Source: Melastoma dodecandrum (Eukaryota; Streptophyta; Magnoliopsida; Myrtales; Melastomataceae). From it: DNA of 64,000 nucleotides. The translations under genes and the position numbers were made by a program. The notes under the pieces were generated by a model. It saw only the letters and a list, made by a program, of their open reading frames with translations, did no database searches and was not told the origin of the DNA. This document shows, piece by piece, positions 47,401 to 59,720 of the stretch. Position 1 is the first letter of the stretch; each line of letters begins with the position of its first letter. Where the stretch lies: NCBI GenBank assembly GCA_029817715.1, contig JARUPY010000538.1:1-64000 (forward strand), in the 5' to 3' direction.

Positions 47401-50400
47401 TTCCATAGGACTTGAGAAGACATTTGAAACTGAAAGGGAAGATCGGAGTACTTATTCAACCAGATACAAAGCTCTATAGCTTGTAAGAATCACCAAATAA
47501 TAATGAGGCTGACATGAACACAAAGAACAAAAAGGCTAATAGCCATTAATACCTCATAGAAATGATATGAAATAAAGTAAACTATTTAAATTCAAGCAAA
47601 AAATTATGAGTAATATTTGTTTTAGTAGGATGTATAAACATCGTAAAAGCTTTCCTTCTACCAGTTATTGAATCGCCTGCCAGTTTTCTTTCGCTCATAA
47701 TAGACATGCGACAATAAAATAAAACAAAGTGGGCCATTTGTTTTCTTAGTAGTTGCATCAAAACTACAAAATTAACCAGGAGAAAATTACATTGCGTTGT
47801 AAGGAAATGTCATGACTGACCTGATTAATGTAGGGTTCCATTTGACGCAACAACTCATAGCCCTACATACATTCCAGGAATACAGTCAGCCGGCATTGAA
47901 GCAATCAAAATTTTCATTTGCAACAGTGTACTTCAGAATAATCAACCTGTTTGAAGTAACGAAGATGTGCATCCATTGTCCCACTCACTGCTTCCAAAAA
48001 CTCAAACCGTTTTTTGGCTTCAATATTAGATAAAGCGGACACCTGAATCAGAGAACAACATTAAGGGCAAAAATGGTAAGACAAATCCTTCGTACCATTG
48101 ACTTAGTAGCAGACTTAACAAGTCAGAAAAATCACCAGATTGAAACGAGCTTGCTCAAAAGTAGATCTTGCAGTATGAAGTTCCTGAATAGCCAAATGAA
48201 TCCACAATTCTCAGAATAAGAAACTCAAGAAATAAAAACTTGAAACTGTCGGAAAGTGACATGCCAATGCGCTCATTTCCATTTAGCTATAACATAGACT
48301 TTACCTCCTCCAGGACCCTAGCCACATCACTCCTAGTACCTTTCCTCAAAGAAAGAAACTTCTCACGAGCCTGCCTCACATAATAATGATCCCATCAGCA
48401 CTAAAACTAGGTAAATGGATTTAGTGGTTGGTTTAAACAGCCGGCAAAGGTGCAGTGCCTATATAAGATTAAAGAGGCTATCATAAATAAGAAAATTACC
48501 TGGTCGTACATAAGGCTAGCCTTGTCAAAACACTTTCGAGCTTCCTACTCTAAGATCAGATTAATCAGTGCAAACCCAGAACAAACTCAAAACAAATATC
48601 TTCATTCATATGGTCAGATGTGGAAGGTCTCGAGATTTTCTGAATCTAAATAATAACGATACAGGATTGCAAAATTTCACAGAAAAAGTCTAAGATGACG
48701 ACATTAAGCAATTAGATTACCTTGACATCATGCAAATCTATGTTAACAAACTGCAACAGCCTGTCATTCAACATATGCTCAACCTGCAACATCAATAAAA
48801 TAGAAAGGATTAGCACAAATAAAGCAAGATTATGCTCCAGCACTAAAAAGGAAATCAATCAGAAAAATTACTAGGACACTTTACAGACAACAAGAACACT
48901 GTAGCATTTAACCGCAAACCATCTACACAGGCCAATAATTATTTTGCAGCTATCTAGGTATAATTGAAGCTTTCCCAATAAATCAAAATTTAAAGCATAA
49001 TTTTCAGCCATATGATTCACACGTAAATTAAAACAAGACAAAAATCTCAATCCAGGGAGGAAGGCATAAAGCCGAAGAAAAATATCACATGACTCTCTCC
49101 AATACTCTAAAAGCATGTCCATGACAGAGCTCTTGACCGCAAAATCAAGTGTCGCAGGAAAAGAATCCTATAGCATTAGCAACAGGCATTAAACATTCTG
49201 ATCTCATAACACGGATATCTTCCTAGTCGTCTCTTCAAACCTCTCAAAAGAGTAAACCCAATGAATCATACCTACATGCAACTAAAAAGACTTAATCAAT
49301 CTCATAGAAACAAATAATTACACACCTGAGAACGAAGAACTTCTTTATATGTTCCAATCTCCCTCAGTGCAATTGTAAACTTGGTCATAACAGGGCCTGC
49401 ACATAACATAGTAGAGTTATCATTGGCAAAGGCAGCAAAGGACCATGTAGAAACACTTCCATTTTGCTCACTCAACCTTTGTCATCTAAAGTGTATCAAC
49501 GCAGTTTATTTCAGCCATTTCCAATGGTCAGTCATCAAAACTAAAGAGAGATAATAATAAACACAATTAAAATCAACACACCCCCAAACGCCACACTAAT
49601 TGGATCGTTGTGACCCCCACCAAAAGTTTCCAAGGCGCTGGCAAAAGCAATGTCCTCATCATATACCTCACCAAGTCCTTCCCTGAAAGAAAAAGGATGC
49701 ATAAGCTAAAATTTAGTTTCTACCTAGTTAAAATAAGTGCTCTGTAGCTAATCAGGTGGCCTGCAAAACCCACAGTAGTAAAGCAAACAATTACCCAACA
49801 TTAAAGGATTACATACGTATATTTCCGGCAGCCTTTATAAAATTTCAAACTTCGCTCTCTCAAGAAATCAGCACTTTCTTCCAGACTTTGTATCTGTTTA
49901 GGGAAAGAACTTGTCAGCAACCCCCATTCCAGCAGAAGCATATGACATATGAAATCTCACAGATTGATACCAGATACGCAAGACGAGAATTAAAGCCATA
50001 GAACTATTCTAACATTACCAAACAACAATTGTGAAACAAACCTAGAGGGTTTCATCGTCCGCATCAAGTTTGAAGAAATCATATTTTGATTTTGTGTGAT
50101 GTTATAAGCATCCAACTAAGAGCAAAACCAGTAATCATTCACTAAATGGCACAACTCGTCAACTAAAGAGCACTTCAATTCACTAAATAAAGAAGGAACT
50201 CCTTGTTCTTTCTTCAGCTGTCAACTAATCGGAGAATGCTAAACTTTCGAGTCAGGACAACAAGAATACAGAGCATTCAAGACTGAATTACAGTTCATAA
50301 AATACTTCTGCCTTCTCAGAAGTGCGGGAAAACAGAACTAAGTTAAGGAATTAAGACTAACCTGTTTCCGGAACATTGGGGAGTCATCGAGCTTGGCAAA

Positions 50401-50406
50401 ATACAT
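44421..50406 (-). CDS. ARF GTPase-activating protein with BAR, PH, ArfGAP and ankyrin domains (AGD3/VAN3 type)
   Basis: Stimulates GTP hydrolysis by ARF GTPases at trans-Golgi and plasma-membrane transport sites; Arabidopsis VAN3/AGD3 shapes leaf veins. Start ATG is complement 50404-50406 ([15 protein letters not shown]), stop complement 44421-44423. BAR exons run from 50406 to about 47130, including [20 protein letters not shown] (49817-49893), [20 protein letters not shown] (about 49600-49680), [20 protein letters not shown] (about 49330) and [19 protein letters not shown]. The PH domain covers [20 protein letters not shown] (about 47000) and [18 protein letters not shown]. The ArfGAP zinc finger is at about 46090-45970: [17 protein letters not shown] with CIEC (CX2CX16CX2C) and the arginine of [12 protein letters not shown]. 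Ankyrin repeats follow: [34 protein letters not shown]. All exons found keep the frame. Which AGD1-4 member it is cannot be fixed by eye. Confidence 0.9.
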
Positions 50407-51540
50407 TTTGTCTTTACTGCTGACTAATCAACAAATCCTCCCACTAAATGACACAACCGTCTTTAGTATTAACCATGGAAGATCAGCTACCAAAAGCAGG
50501 ATCTCAGTTTCCTCCAAAACCAAGACCACCTCCTTTCCAAACATAAAAGCAGCTAACCCTCTACCTTCAAAACCCCAATTAAAAGCCCCACAACACCAAA
50601 ATCCACCCACAAATGTCCGCCCTAATCTTTTCAAAATTTCCCTCTAATACCTCCCAATAATGCAGCAGCCCGGAAGAAGCCAAAAGGGAACGAAAATGAG
50701 GACAAAACAAGGAAACCCTAAATGGGCCAGGAAGACAAAAAAAAGAAGGATTCCCCTTTCGAAACATCAGCAGCAGCAGCAGCTCATTCACTGAATCATC
50801 CAAAGAAACCACGACAAAACGTACAAACACCAAACCAAGTGAACACAAAAAAGGAAGGGCCTCTGGAATTGACACAAGTAATGGCCAAACCCACAACTAA
50901 ATCCTTGATCAAGACGACAGCTTTACATCCTAAGACGATGTCGGATCAATTTGCCCAGGTGGGAAACGACGAAAAGAGGAAAGGCGAAAGGACAAAAAAG
51001 GAAAAAGGAGAAAGACGCTCATAACTGAATATAAAAAAACCCACACCCCCCACCACCACCACACCACAAGCTGACCTTTTCCTCTCCTGCTTAACGATTT
51101 TAAAATTCACAAAACTGATGCCCTTTTCCATTTATTTGCCTTCTTTTTTTGCCCGATTTGTAATTCTTGGGATTAAATTCGCTCGTTTCTGTTGGAGGAA
51201 GGAAGAATTGAAAGAAAACAGGAGGGGGGAATTGTAATGGGGAAGGGGACAAAACTAAATCTACAACAGGGTGAACGGGGGAAAGTAGGGGAGAGGTTGA
51301 CGCATGTCGGTGACTTTGGTGCTTCACCACTGCAATCGAACTTGGCAATAACACTGGAAAACAAAGAGGAATATACGAAAAAAGATTTTGTTTTAAAAAA
51401 ATAATTCTGTTTCGAAAATATTATATATATCGTTGGTGTATCATGGTTAAAAGATACGGTTAGAATATAGATTTTGATGATAAGCCTTAACCTTCTATGT
51501 AACAGAAGTCAAACATCTACTCTACTCTACAGAAGCTTCT
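50407..51540. other. Upstream region and leader of the ARF-GAP gene
   Basis: No separate gene recognised. It contains purine-rich (minus-strand pyrimidine-rich) DNA at about 50960-51030, plausible for a leader, and a (CCA)n run near 51050. Confidence 0.4.
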
Positions 51541-51542
51541 CA

Positions 51543-53385
51543 TGTTGAGAGGACTTGTTGTAAGAAATATTTTTGTAATTAAATGATTGTTTAATGATTA
51601 TTTAATTACGAAATAAAAATAATTTGATCAAGATATTAGTCTGATCAAATTAAACATACTACGTTTTCAAATAATATCATGATAATATTTCCCATAGAAG
51701 GAAATATAATCTTCTATAAATGGAAAGGTTCTGTAAGGTTGTTTACAACCTTCTCTGATGTTATACGACCATAATATTACAGGATGTCAATCATTACCAT
51801 ATATCTAGATACATTCATTTGAGTGTGCTGAACAGAATGGTTTCGGTTTTAACTCATATGGAAGTTAATCTTTGATTATTTCCATTTATAGAAGGTTGTT
51901 GACCAGATTTAGCTAGTTCCTTCTGTAGCGCAGTATACATGAGAATTATATCATATATAAATCTTAATTGATATGATTTGATTACCTAAACGTATATATG
52001 CATGGGAGTGACGTTTTTGTTAATTATTATCTGATTGCTCGATTTTCTTGTTTTGCAGAATGCTGATCGTGCAATTCTTTATTCTTTCACTTAGACAATT
52101 CTTGTATAAATAAAGGTACTCAGCCACGAATCTTAAGTGTAACTTTTTCATTATTTCTGAGAGCGTGTGCTGAGAGCTTGTATCCTGTTCGTTCGAGTTT
52201 GAATTAGTCACACGAGGAACGCTAACTACAGAAGGCTGCATTATTGGTGAAATCTTCTAGGAGAGTGACTCAGGGGCCACGAGGGACTCGGTTGAAGCTG
52301 CATGAGACGTTGGTGGGAAACGCGGCTGGAGACTGTATGGCCAACGTGCAGTGGGTCGGAGAGAAGGGCAGAACCCCGGGAGCACAGAAGGTGATGGACT
52401 AGCCAGCTTCTGTGGTGTAGTGTTCTGTGTGCAGGTTAGCCTTAGGCAAGGGCTTTGTGTTTGCTTAGTCATAGTCTCGAAGGACCACGCAGGAGAGCCT
52501 TGGGTAAGGGCTGCTCAGTTGAGATCTCGAGGGATCGCGCAAGGGAAGTCGCAGCTGGGTGCTCTACAGGTGGAGACGCCGCCGGAGTGAAAAGTCTCGG
52601 AGGAAGGCACGGCAGGTCGGTGTGCAGGAGAGGACACCGCCTGAGGGAAACGTTTGACAACAGGTTACATTTGTTAGTCACAGCAGTACAGAAACTTACG
52701 GTCTGTGCTTTGAAATCTAGTCACTTGTGGTATAGAACCTTACGGTCTGTATTGTAGAAGGTGGACATCTTTGGTACAAAATCTTATGGTCTGTGCTGTG
52801 ACATTAGTCATCTATGATACAGAACCTTCTGGTCTTTAGAGGATTGACATCTTTGGTATAGAACCTTATGGTCTGTGCTTTGAAACCAAGTCATCTCTGG
52901 TACATAACTTTTTTGTCTGTGCTGTAGAGGGTTGACATATTGGGTACAAAATCTTTTGGTCTGTGCTATAGAGGGCTGACACATTCGGTACAAAACCTTA
53001 CGGTCTGTGCTGTGCAACTCGGTTATTCTAGTACAAAACCTTCTAGTCTGTGCTTTGCCACTCAGTCTTCTGTAGTACAGAACCTTTTGGTCTGTGCTAT
53101 AAAAGGGTATTCTGTAATCGTTAGAAGTTAAATATGAGTGAATACCATCCAAATTCTTGGTGAAGAGTGGACGTAAGCAAATTGCTGAACCACTATAAAA
53201 AGTCTTGTGTGCATCAAACAACTCGTGCAATCACATTCGTACGTTCTGCCTTACAGAAACCTGTCTCTACGGTACTGTTTTACATAAGCTTCATTCCGCT
53301 GCGAGGTTAATTGAAACAGAGTTAAAAATCCTCAGTTGGAATTTTAACACTAATTCACCCCCTTAGTGTAACAGATACTCGAAGT
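51543..53385. mobile_element. LTR-like sequence, possible solo LTR of a Ty1/copia element
   Basis: The right end, TTTTAACACTAATTCACCCC then CTTAGTGTAACA, matches the 3-prime part of many plant copia LTRs. A candidate start is TGTTGAGAGG at 51543. No target duplication was found, so the boundaries are tentative. It contains a 44-bp minisatellite and no coding domain. Confidence 0.4.
52688..53105. repeat. 44-bp minisatellite
   Basis: About ten tandem units with spacing 39-45 bases are marked by GGTCTGTGCT near 52698, 52788, 52870, 52958, 53002 and 53089, with variants between. Each is followed by a TGACAT- or AGTCA-type half and GGTACAAAACCTT. It yields long but meaningless ORFs on the minus strand. 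Confidence 0.8.
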
Positions 53386-54036
53386 ATCGTGATATTAAAT
53401 CGCGACATTATGGTGGCTGAAATTTACATCGCAGAAAAATATAGTCTCACACCGCGACAATAGTGAAATTAATAGGGTTGTCGTTTTATACCGCGAAGCT
53501 TGGCCAAGTTACATGTGGATTTTTTGGTGTCATATATGTGTCGTGGTCTGGGACCGCGAAACTACTCCATACCATAATTACTAAGCCTGCAATTTTTTTT
53601 TTATGTTCCATGTGCCTTTTCTTTACCATGACACTTACTCAAATTCGCTTGTTTAGTGTCTTATGAGTATCGCGACTACTCTAATACCATAATTATGAAC
53701 CTCGCAAAATTTTTTCTAAGTCCATATGTGCCACGATCTATACTTTCTAACCACAACATTGTCGGGTTTGCACGGCCTTTGTACCCAAATTCATTTTAGT
53801 GGTTAGGGTGTACTCCGAAATCCACTTTTGTGGTTAGGATGACCTCCAAAATCATTTTTGTGTCGAGATGATACAAATGGTGCAATAAGAATCGAAGAGA
53901 AATTTATTGTTCTTTGTGCTAGCAGGATATATAAAGCATTGTAGTTGTCCTAATATGTGACGTATTTGTACATTTGCATTTCTATTCAAGGGAATATCGA
54001 TGTCTTTTGCTATTAAATTAGTATGCTCTTTCCCTT
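53386..54036. repeat. Degenerate direct repeats, no gene
   Basis: Two imperfect copies of a CGCGAAACTACTCCATACCA-type segment occur at about 53557 and about 53666, each followed by TAATTA, a CGCAA or TGCAA motif and a T run. Remaining sequence is unassigned. Confidence 0.4.
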
Positions 54037-55255
54037 TTGTGGATGATGCATCCAGGACAGAGATATCCCTCTGTTTTGAAGGACCGGGCGGAACATCATT
54101 CCACAACAGTGTGGGATGAAGGCTATAATTCTGTAAGAATAATTACATTTGTCATTTCATTCACTTATAAGCATTTTATTTTAAGGATTAACAGCTCCTT
54201 TATAACAAAATCATATCCTTACATGTCGTCGACTTGAGAAAGCGGTAAAGAAGATTGAACGTTATCCTTGAATGGATGTATATCTACAGCAAGCGGGTTT
54301 CTACTTGATGGGGCGTTGGTCATTGTATTAGTGAAGAGATGGAAACCGGAAATACATGCATTCCTTATGATGCACGAAAAAATGGCAATAACTATGGAGA
54401 ATGTGTAGAATCAGTTGGACTTGCTGTGAACGAGTATGTTGTTACTAGTGAAACATATGGAGATGTTGATGCTTTGTGGCAAGAGTTGCTAGGAATGGTC
54501 CTTAGAAGGAACGCTCTGAAAAATGAAAGATTTAAGATGAGCTGGTTGGTAGAGAACTTCGATGTCATTCTTGAATGGGTTGCAAAGATACATATTTGAC
54601 ATCATACTCATATATATATATATATAGCTTGAAGCTAACAGGAGGCATATTATTCTTTGATAAGACAGATAATTTGATTATATTGATGTGGTTGCATCAG
54701 TTTGTTGTTTCTGCGAGGGCGAGAATGTTAAGTTGGGCAAGTGCCTACTTAGTTTGCCACATAAAGATTTGTGCAAGGCTTCCCATCATAAGTCATCATA
54801 GGTGTCGGGTGCCTTGATCTTAGTATATATATGGGCTTGGGATTGGTTCCCCCATAGATCCCCGCTCAGTCTCAAAACTTTATATGTTGAGGATAATCTA
54901 TTCAGTCATCGTTGGGAAGTGAAGTTCATTGTATGGACAATGCTTACCCATGTTCCAGCTGCATATTGGGTGGGAGGCGTTTGATAGACAAAACAGTGAT
55001 CGAGTATTAATCAGAAAACTTTACTTCGTATAAGTGATTGCTTCGCATTGGTGAGGTTTATATTTCTTAGTTTTAGATCGTGTGGCATCCATACACTAAT
55101 ATTATCATGGCAAGGCTTCCACAATTTTGCTTGAATGGTCGTGAGTGTAAGCGTGCATGAGTGTCCCTAGTTTGCTTCTTCATTGTCTAATGGAACCTCC
55201 TAGATAGATTTGTGGTCAATCCAACTACTACCGGCTCATTTTAAGTCTTTGCGAC
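54037..55255 (+). pseudogene. Plant mobile domain (MAIN/MAIL-like) relic
   Basis: Pieces of the plant mobile domain, found in transposons and in MAIN/MAIL proteins, occur in order but in shifting frames with stops. They are YPSVLKDRAEHHSTTVWDEG (about 54067), ERWKPEIHAFLM (about 54335), GALILVYIWAWDWFPHR (about 54805), VWHPYTN and IMARLPQFCLNGREC (about 55080-55150) and SLVCFFIV with WNLLDRF (about 55165-55215). No intact frame exists. The longest ORFs in this stretch are partly in the wrong frame. Confidence 0.7.
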
Positions 55256-55690
55256 ACGGGCAAGAGCCTGTACATCGTGTGGACGTACATGGTAAGTTCA
55301 ACAATTGCCGGAAATACATCGTCAGTGTGAAATGCTTCATTGTTATAATTTAGTGAAGTTTTATATAAGCTACCATAATGCCATCCATAAGTCAGTGCTC
55401 TCTCGCCAAAGACTCCAAAAAGTTTATGACACATTACTCTCTACTTTGACTTTGTGGTCGCCGTGGAGGGTTGCTTCGAACAGATGCCTTATCATGTGGA
55501 TGAGGAGGATGACGATGTTGAAGACCATTCTCCATTTGTCGAAGAAGAAGCTCTTCAAGTTTGAGGACCACCTTCTCTCAACAAGGGAAGGATGATGTGG
55601 AAAAGGTCCATCTTAAAACGCCACAACCCAAAACCTAGTCGAGGCACTTCTTAACAATCAACTTCGTCGACTTGCTTCTTTTTTGTTCAA
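55256..55690. other. Low-information stretch
   Basis: No domain was recognised. It may be the tail of the plant-mobile-domain relic; acidic or basic short frames here are not convincing. Confidence 0.35.
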
Positions 55691-55695
55691 TCAAT

Positions 55696-56016
55696 CTACT
55701 GTGAGCAGATATGAAGTGCATGGACGTTGCGACGGGGGAGTCGAAGCTTTGACCATGACTTGAGGAGGAAAGGGAAGGTGAAGCAGTTCGACGGGACACC
55801 CCGCGATTGCATTAGGAAGTAGAGCCAGAGGGAGTGGGGAGCATCCAACGGAAAGTGGTCTCGGATGAGGGTGTTGTACTCGAATGTAGCGGCACCACTG
55901 TTGCTGCTGCGGAGCCGGTGTAGGCAAAGGACGGCGTTTCGCAGTGGGAGGCTCACTTGTAGCTTTTCGACTTTCATGAAATAATATAGGTAATGTCTAA
56001 GGATGTAAGAATTCAA
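55696..56016 (-). pseudogene. PPR protein N-terminal fragment
   Basis: A 106-codon minus-strand frame includes FEYNTLIRDHF and SRGVPSNCFTFPFLLKSWSK, which match the start of a plant PPR protein (YNTLIR, PxxFTFPFLLKAC). The frame stops after HALHICSQ and no further repeats follow downstream, so only a fragment remains. It sits directly next to the plant-mobile-domain relic, which may have truncated it. Confidence 0.6.
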
Positions 56017-56112
56017 GGACGTCGAATGCTTTGTTATGCCAGTCGAATAGTTTTACATAATTTAATCGATTGTGAACATCACTTAGTTTGTTGTTCTCCG
56101 AAGCAGAGGCTT

Positions 56113-57500
56113 CTAACAGTCTTGAATGGGAACCAGCGCCAATTTGCCGCCGAGTACGTCTGGTAGCTGGCTCTCATCTATGTCCTCGAGCAAGGTCTGC
56201 AGCAGTTTGTTGTTCTCGACGAAAATGATCTACAAGCCATCCGAAAGTTTTGAGATTAGGTCGTCCCCAGTATGAGGAACTGCAGAAGGGCCTCTACGTG
56301 CAGAATCAATACCTTCCTTTTGGTTCGGCTGTCGATGAAAGGGTAAACCATCTTCCACGCAGTCATGAATACATACGGCACGTGAATGATTAGCAGCTTT
56401 TCGAGTCTCTCAGGGTAACAGTCCTGGACTCACCAACCAAACGAGGATGGTTTAGGATTGGCCTGGTCTCGTTAATCATGTTCAAGAATGAAAAGGACGT
56501 GTAAAACCAGACCTGCAAGATCGAGAGGGTAGCTAAATAGCCGCGGATGTCGCTGTTCGCATAGCCCCATCCTTGAAGATCTGCGATGGCCACAAACCTC
56601 TCCTGACCGGCAGGCATCCTGAAGAATAACAGCATGGTCGTGCTTATATGGATTCATGGGGAAATCGTTTATTTAGGTACTTCATCCAGACGGTTAAAGA
56701 AAACAACGAGGCTACCTGGAACAGATCTTGTCGAAACAGAACACCACAAAACCTGCAAACAAATCGCTTCAGCCGAACGTGCGGCAAGAGTAACCTTCAT
56801 GACTAGTAGGGGTTAATCAAGAAACCTTACGCTTGAATTCCTCCGGGGAACTTTTGGAAGGCTTGTGCCTGGCGCCACACAGGACTACTATGGGGCGACC
56901 CAGCTTATCGGTACCTTGCATGAAGAACTTGTTCTGAGAGATCTCGTTTGGAACTTCAGATTCCAAAATGGAGCCACGGGGGACAAAAGTTCTCCTCCAG
57001 CGGAGAAACCCGAGGAACATTTTAGAAGCCTTGTCGACGTCCAGCTCCCGAGCTCTTAAGAACCTCCTTAGAGTCAGATCATCAACATCCTGCAACAAAA
57101 AAAGGAAAGAGACTCAACCTCCTCTAACTCCCATTTTTTCGGGAAACAGACAGAAATAATCTGACCAGGTATCGAATCTGCCCCCCTTTCCAGGGAAACC
57201 TCATCTGGCAGGAGAGACCATCCCAACATCCTGCCCCCTAACTAATTCACCTGCAGCTGCCACTCCCTATCCAACCAAACATCATCCCTCCACAGCACCT
57301 CAAAGGAACACGAAGCTCCGTCTTGTTGGAAACAAACTCTCTCGTCGAATGACAGTAAAAACGTCGTTCAATGTATTTTATATAGCCAATACCTTGGAAG
57401 AAGGATCTTCCTTGTTGACGAGAGCCCGCATGATATGGATTCTAGTTTTCTCGACCTCGTCCTGGCCTTCGCTGTCGCTCATTCCACGTCCGAACTCCAT
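56113..57500 (-). CDS. SEC14/CRAL-TRIO lipid-transfer protein (random slug protein 5-like)
   Basis: Soluble phosphatidylinositol/phosphatidylcholine transfer-type protein. Start ATG is complement 57498-57500 (MEFGRGMSDSEGQDEVEKTR), stop complement 56113-56115. Five or six exons join in frame. The CRAL-TRIO N-terminal helices lie at complement about 57090-56830 (DVDDLTLRRFLRARELDVDK, FLRWRRTFVPRGS). The lipid-binding core runs FVVFCFDKICSR, ERFVAIADLQGWGYANSDIR, then CYPERLEKLLIIHVPYVFMT, AWKMVYPFID and finally IIFVENNKL and LLEDIDESQLPDVLGGKLAL to VPIQDC. The order and the C-terminal acidic EDIDESQLP segment fit the plant subfamily. No frame break was seen. Confidence 0.85.
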
Positions 57501-57829
57501 CCCTTCTCTCTGCCTCTGAGATAAAAGCAGTGATACACACACACAACGCCAAACAAACAAGGAAAGGCAACCAACTAACTCCTAAACAAACACACAAACA
57601 GGCACGAGTCGATGGCCTTCTAGGGGAAGGCATGCAAATAAAAAGACGAGAGGAGGAAAGAATTGAGTGGGTGTGTGTGAGTTAATGCAAACAGTTGGGG
57701 GGGTGGGGGGGGGGGGGAAGCAGTCGGGTGGACCGAACCACATGATATCTAAAATTGAATAAACTAAAATTTGAAGTGTCAATTCACTCCGTGTGAAATT
57801 TGTCCGCCCCCCCCCCCCTTTGATATAAA

Positions 57830-58536
57830 TTAATTTTCAGTTTGGTCTTGGGAACAAATATTCGGTCCGGCTTGTCGAGCAAACGTTGACATGACAATCA
57901 TTACCGACAACCTAGGCTTCGTAAAGCATTCCAACCTCAATACGTTGTTGCCAAGGCAAGCCCAACGCGGGCAGTGCATGCATAACCTCGTAAAACCCGA
58001 GCATGACCTTGTCGAACTGGCCGCACCCATCCCGTTTTAGAACCTTGTCTTCCCCCGCACGGACATCACCCCGGCTTCCTTTGCTCCTCTCACTTCCCTC
58101 ACCTCATGCTCCTCTTCGGTCACCAAATGGCTCTTAGGTTCTTCACTCTCTAAGCTGGCTACTGTCGCGTCCATGATTTGGCTCGACACCATCGTGCTTC
58201 AATTGCTCTGCGTACCCATATTGGACCGTTCATCCGCACACCCCCTCGTGGCCGAGCGTCCGCACCACGATCCTCTTGTCCAAGTCGACCTTGGGCTTGA
58301 GCAGGTAACTTACGGTGATGAAGACCGTGACCTCGTGGAGGGACCTCATGTTCTTGATGTAGTGTCCAAGGATCAGCGGGAGACCCATCCTGGATGTTGG
58401 TGTAGAAGAACATACCCAGGACTCTCTGCCCCGCGGGGTCGCTGGGGAGGATCCCCAGCCGGTTGACGTTTATCCTGTGGTTGATCTGGTTCTGGTAGTC
58501 GAACTTCCTCTGGCTCCCGCAAAACCAACCGAACAT
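57830..58536 (-). pseudogene. HAK/KUP potassium transporter fragment
   Basis: The minus strand encodes the cytosolic C-terminal part of a KUP/HAK transporter: GSQRKFDYQNQINHRINVNR, RLGILPSDPAGQRVLGMFFY, TNIQDG, then, one base out of frame, LPLILGHYIKNMRSLHEVTV, FITVSYLLKPKVDLDKRIVV and RTLGHEGV. A weak match to the family end (IEVGMLY) lies near 57910. The extra G after CAGGAT (about plus 58390) shifts the frame. None of the membrane segments is present. It is a truncated, frameshifted relic. Confidence 0.75.
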
Positions 58537-59720
58537 GGATTAAGATTTTTTTCAGACTGAAACACAGCCTTTCTCACTATTTTTTATTATTATATATTTC
58601 ATAAAATACCAACACAGAGAAATTGGTCCGTGTGGTGATAGTGTTTTCGTAAGAAGTGACTTCGGCATGGAAGATCCCTGGGGACATTAGTTGGCGTATG
58701 GTAGTTAGTATGCGTTAGTTTTGGGCCTTCGTCACGTATCCGGCCCAATAACTTTTTAGCTTCTCTTGGGCCTCTCTTTGACGAATTATGAAAAACTTTT
58801 ATTAAATTCATCTTAATTTATAAAAGAAAATACAGAAAAAAAAAATGAAATTTTTTGAACAACCAAACAAGCCCCAAAACATATTCAGAAAAATAAGGTG
58901 CGTCAGAGTTTCATGATCCAGCATGAGTTGGGGAGTATAATGAGGCTTTAACTAACCCTCAAACCTTAACATAATCTTAGTCCTAATTAAAAAAAAAAAA
59001 AGCCTTAGCGTCTCCTTAGTCAACGACTACAACAAAGGGAATGACATCAAACGCAATAATATTACAAAATCAATTTGGATTTCACCGAGTTCTCATCTCA
59101 ACCACCCACCAGCAGCTTCCGCAAATCAATAATGGTATAATAAGCATCTTCCTTTTCATTAGGTGTGGGGGAGTTATCTGTGACTCTGTCCACCAGCGGT
59201 TTCATTAATGGAATGGAATGGAATGGAATTTGTGGAAGCAATAAATTAAGGTTTTGAAACATATGGCGATGCCCCCCCCCCCCCCCCCCCCAATTATACA
59301 GAATTGACCGAAACAAACAAGATCGGCAGAACAGACGTCGCTTTCGACGCCAACCGAACAGGAACGGACTGGAACGGACCCTCGGAGATGATCAGAACAT
59401 GGAGACTTGTTGAATCATATTGATATCATCGGACGGCGTAATAGCAGATCGAGGATGAGTAAGTGTGTTATACGCGTGACTATATCTGGATCGTATCATT
59501 TAGCACGTAACATAAAAGGTGTCGGAGAATAACTTCTGTCCGAAATCCAACTGCTCTGTTTCTTCCCCTGTTTCATTGCCCCCATCGTCAAACTGAACTC
59601 CTCCATTGAAAGACCCCGTCCAACTACTCCTGCCCTGTTATACGACAGAGAATGGAATGATCAGCCAGACTTATCTCCCCATTTGCTTGGCCCCGAGAAT
59701 CGTGTTCCCGTAGGCGAAAT
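58537..59720. other. Intergenic and upstream region of IRX10-like copy 1
   Basis: AT-rich DNA, a (GGAAT)4-5 microsatellite at about 59208-59230 and a 21-base C run at 59272-59292. The last 200 bases before 59721 are presumably the leader. No gene seen. Confidence 0.45.

Noticed and set aside
52808..53230. 140-codon minus-strand ORF
   Set aside because: A translation of the 44-bp minisatellite.
54339..54599. 86-codon ORF starting METGNTCIPY
   Set aside because: The recognisable plant-mobile-domain peptide (ERWKPEIHAF) lies in another frame of the same bases, so this ORF is a shadow of the relic.
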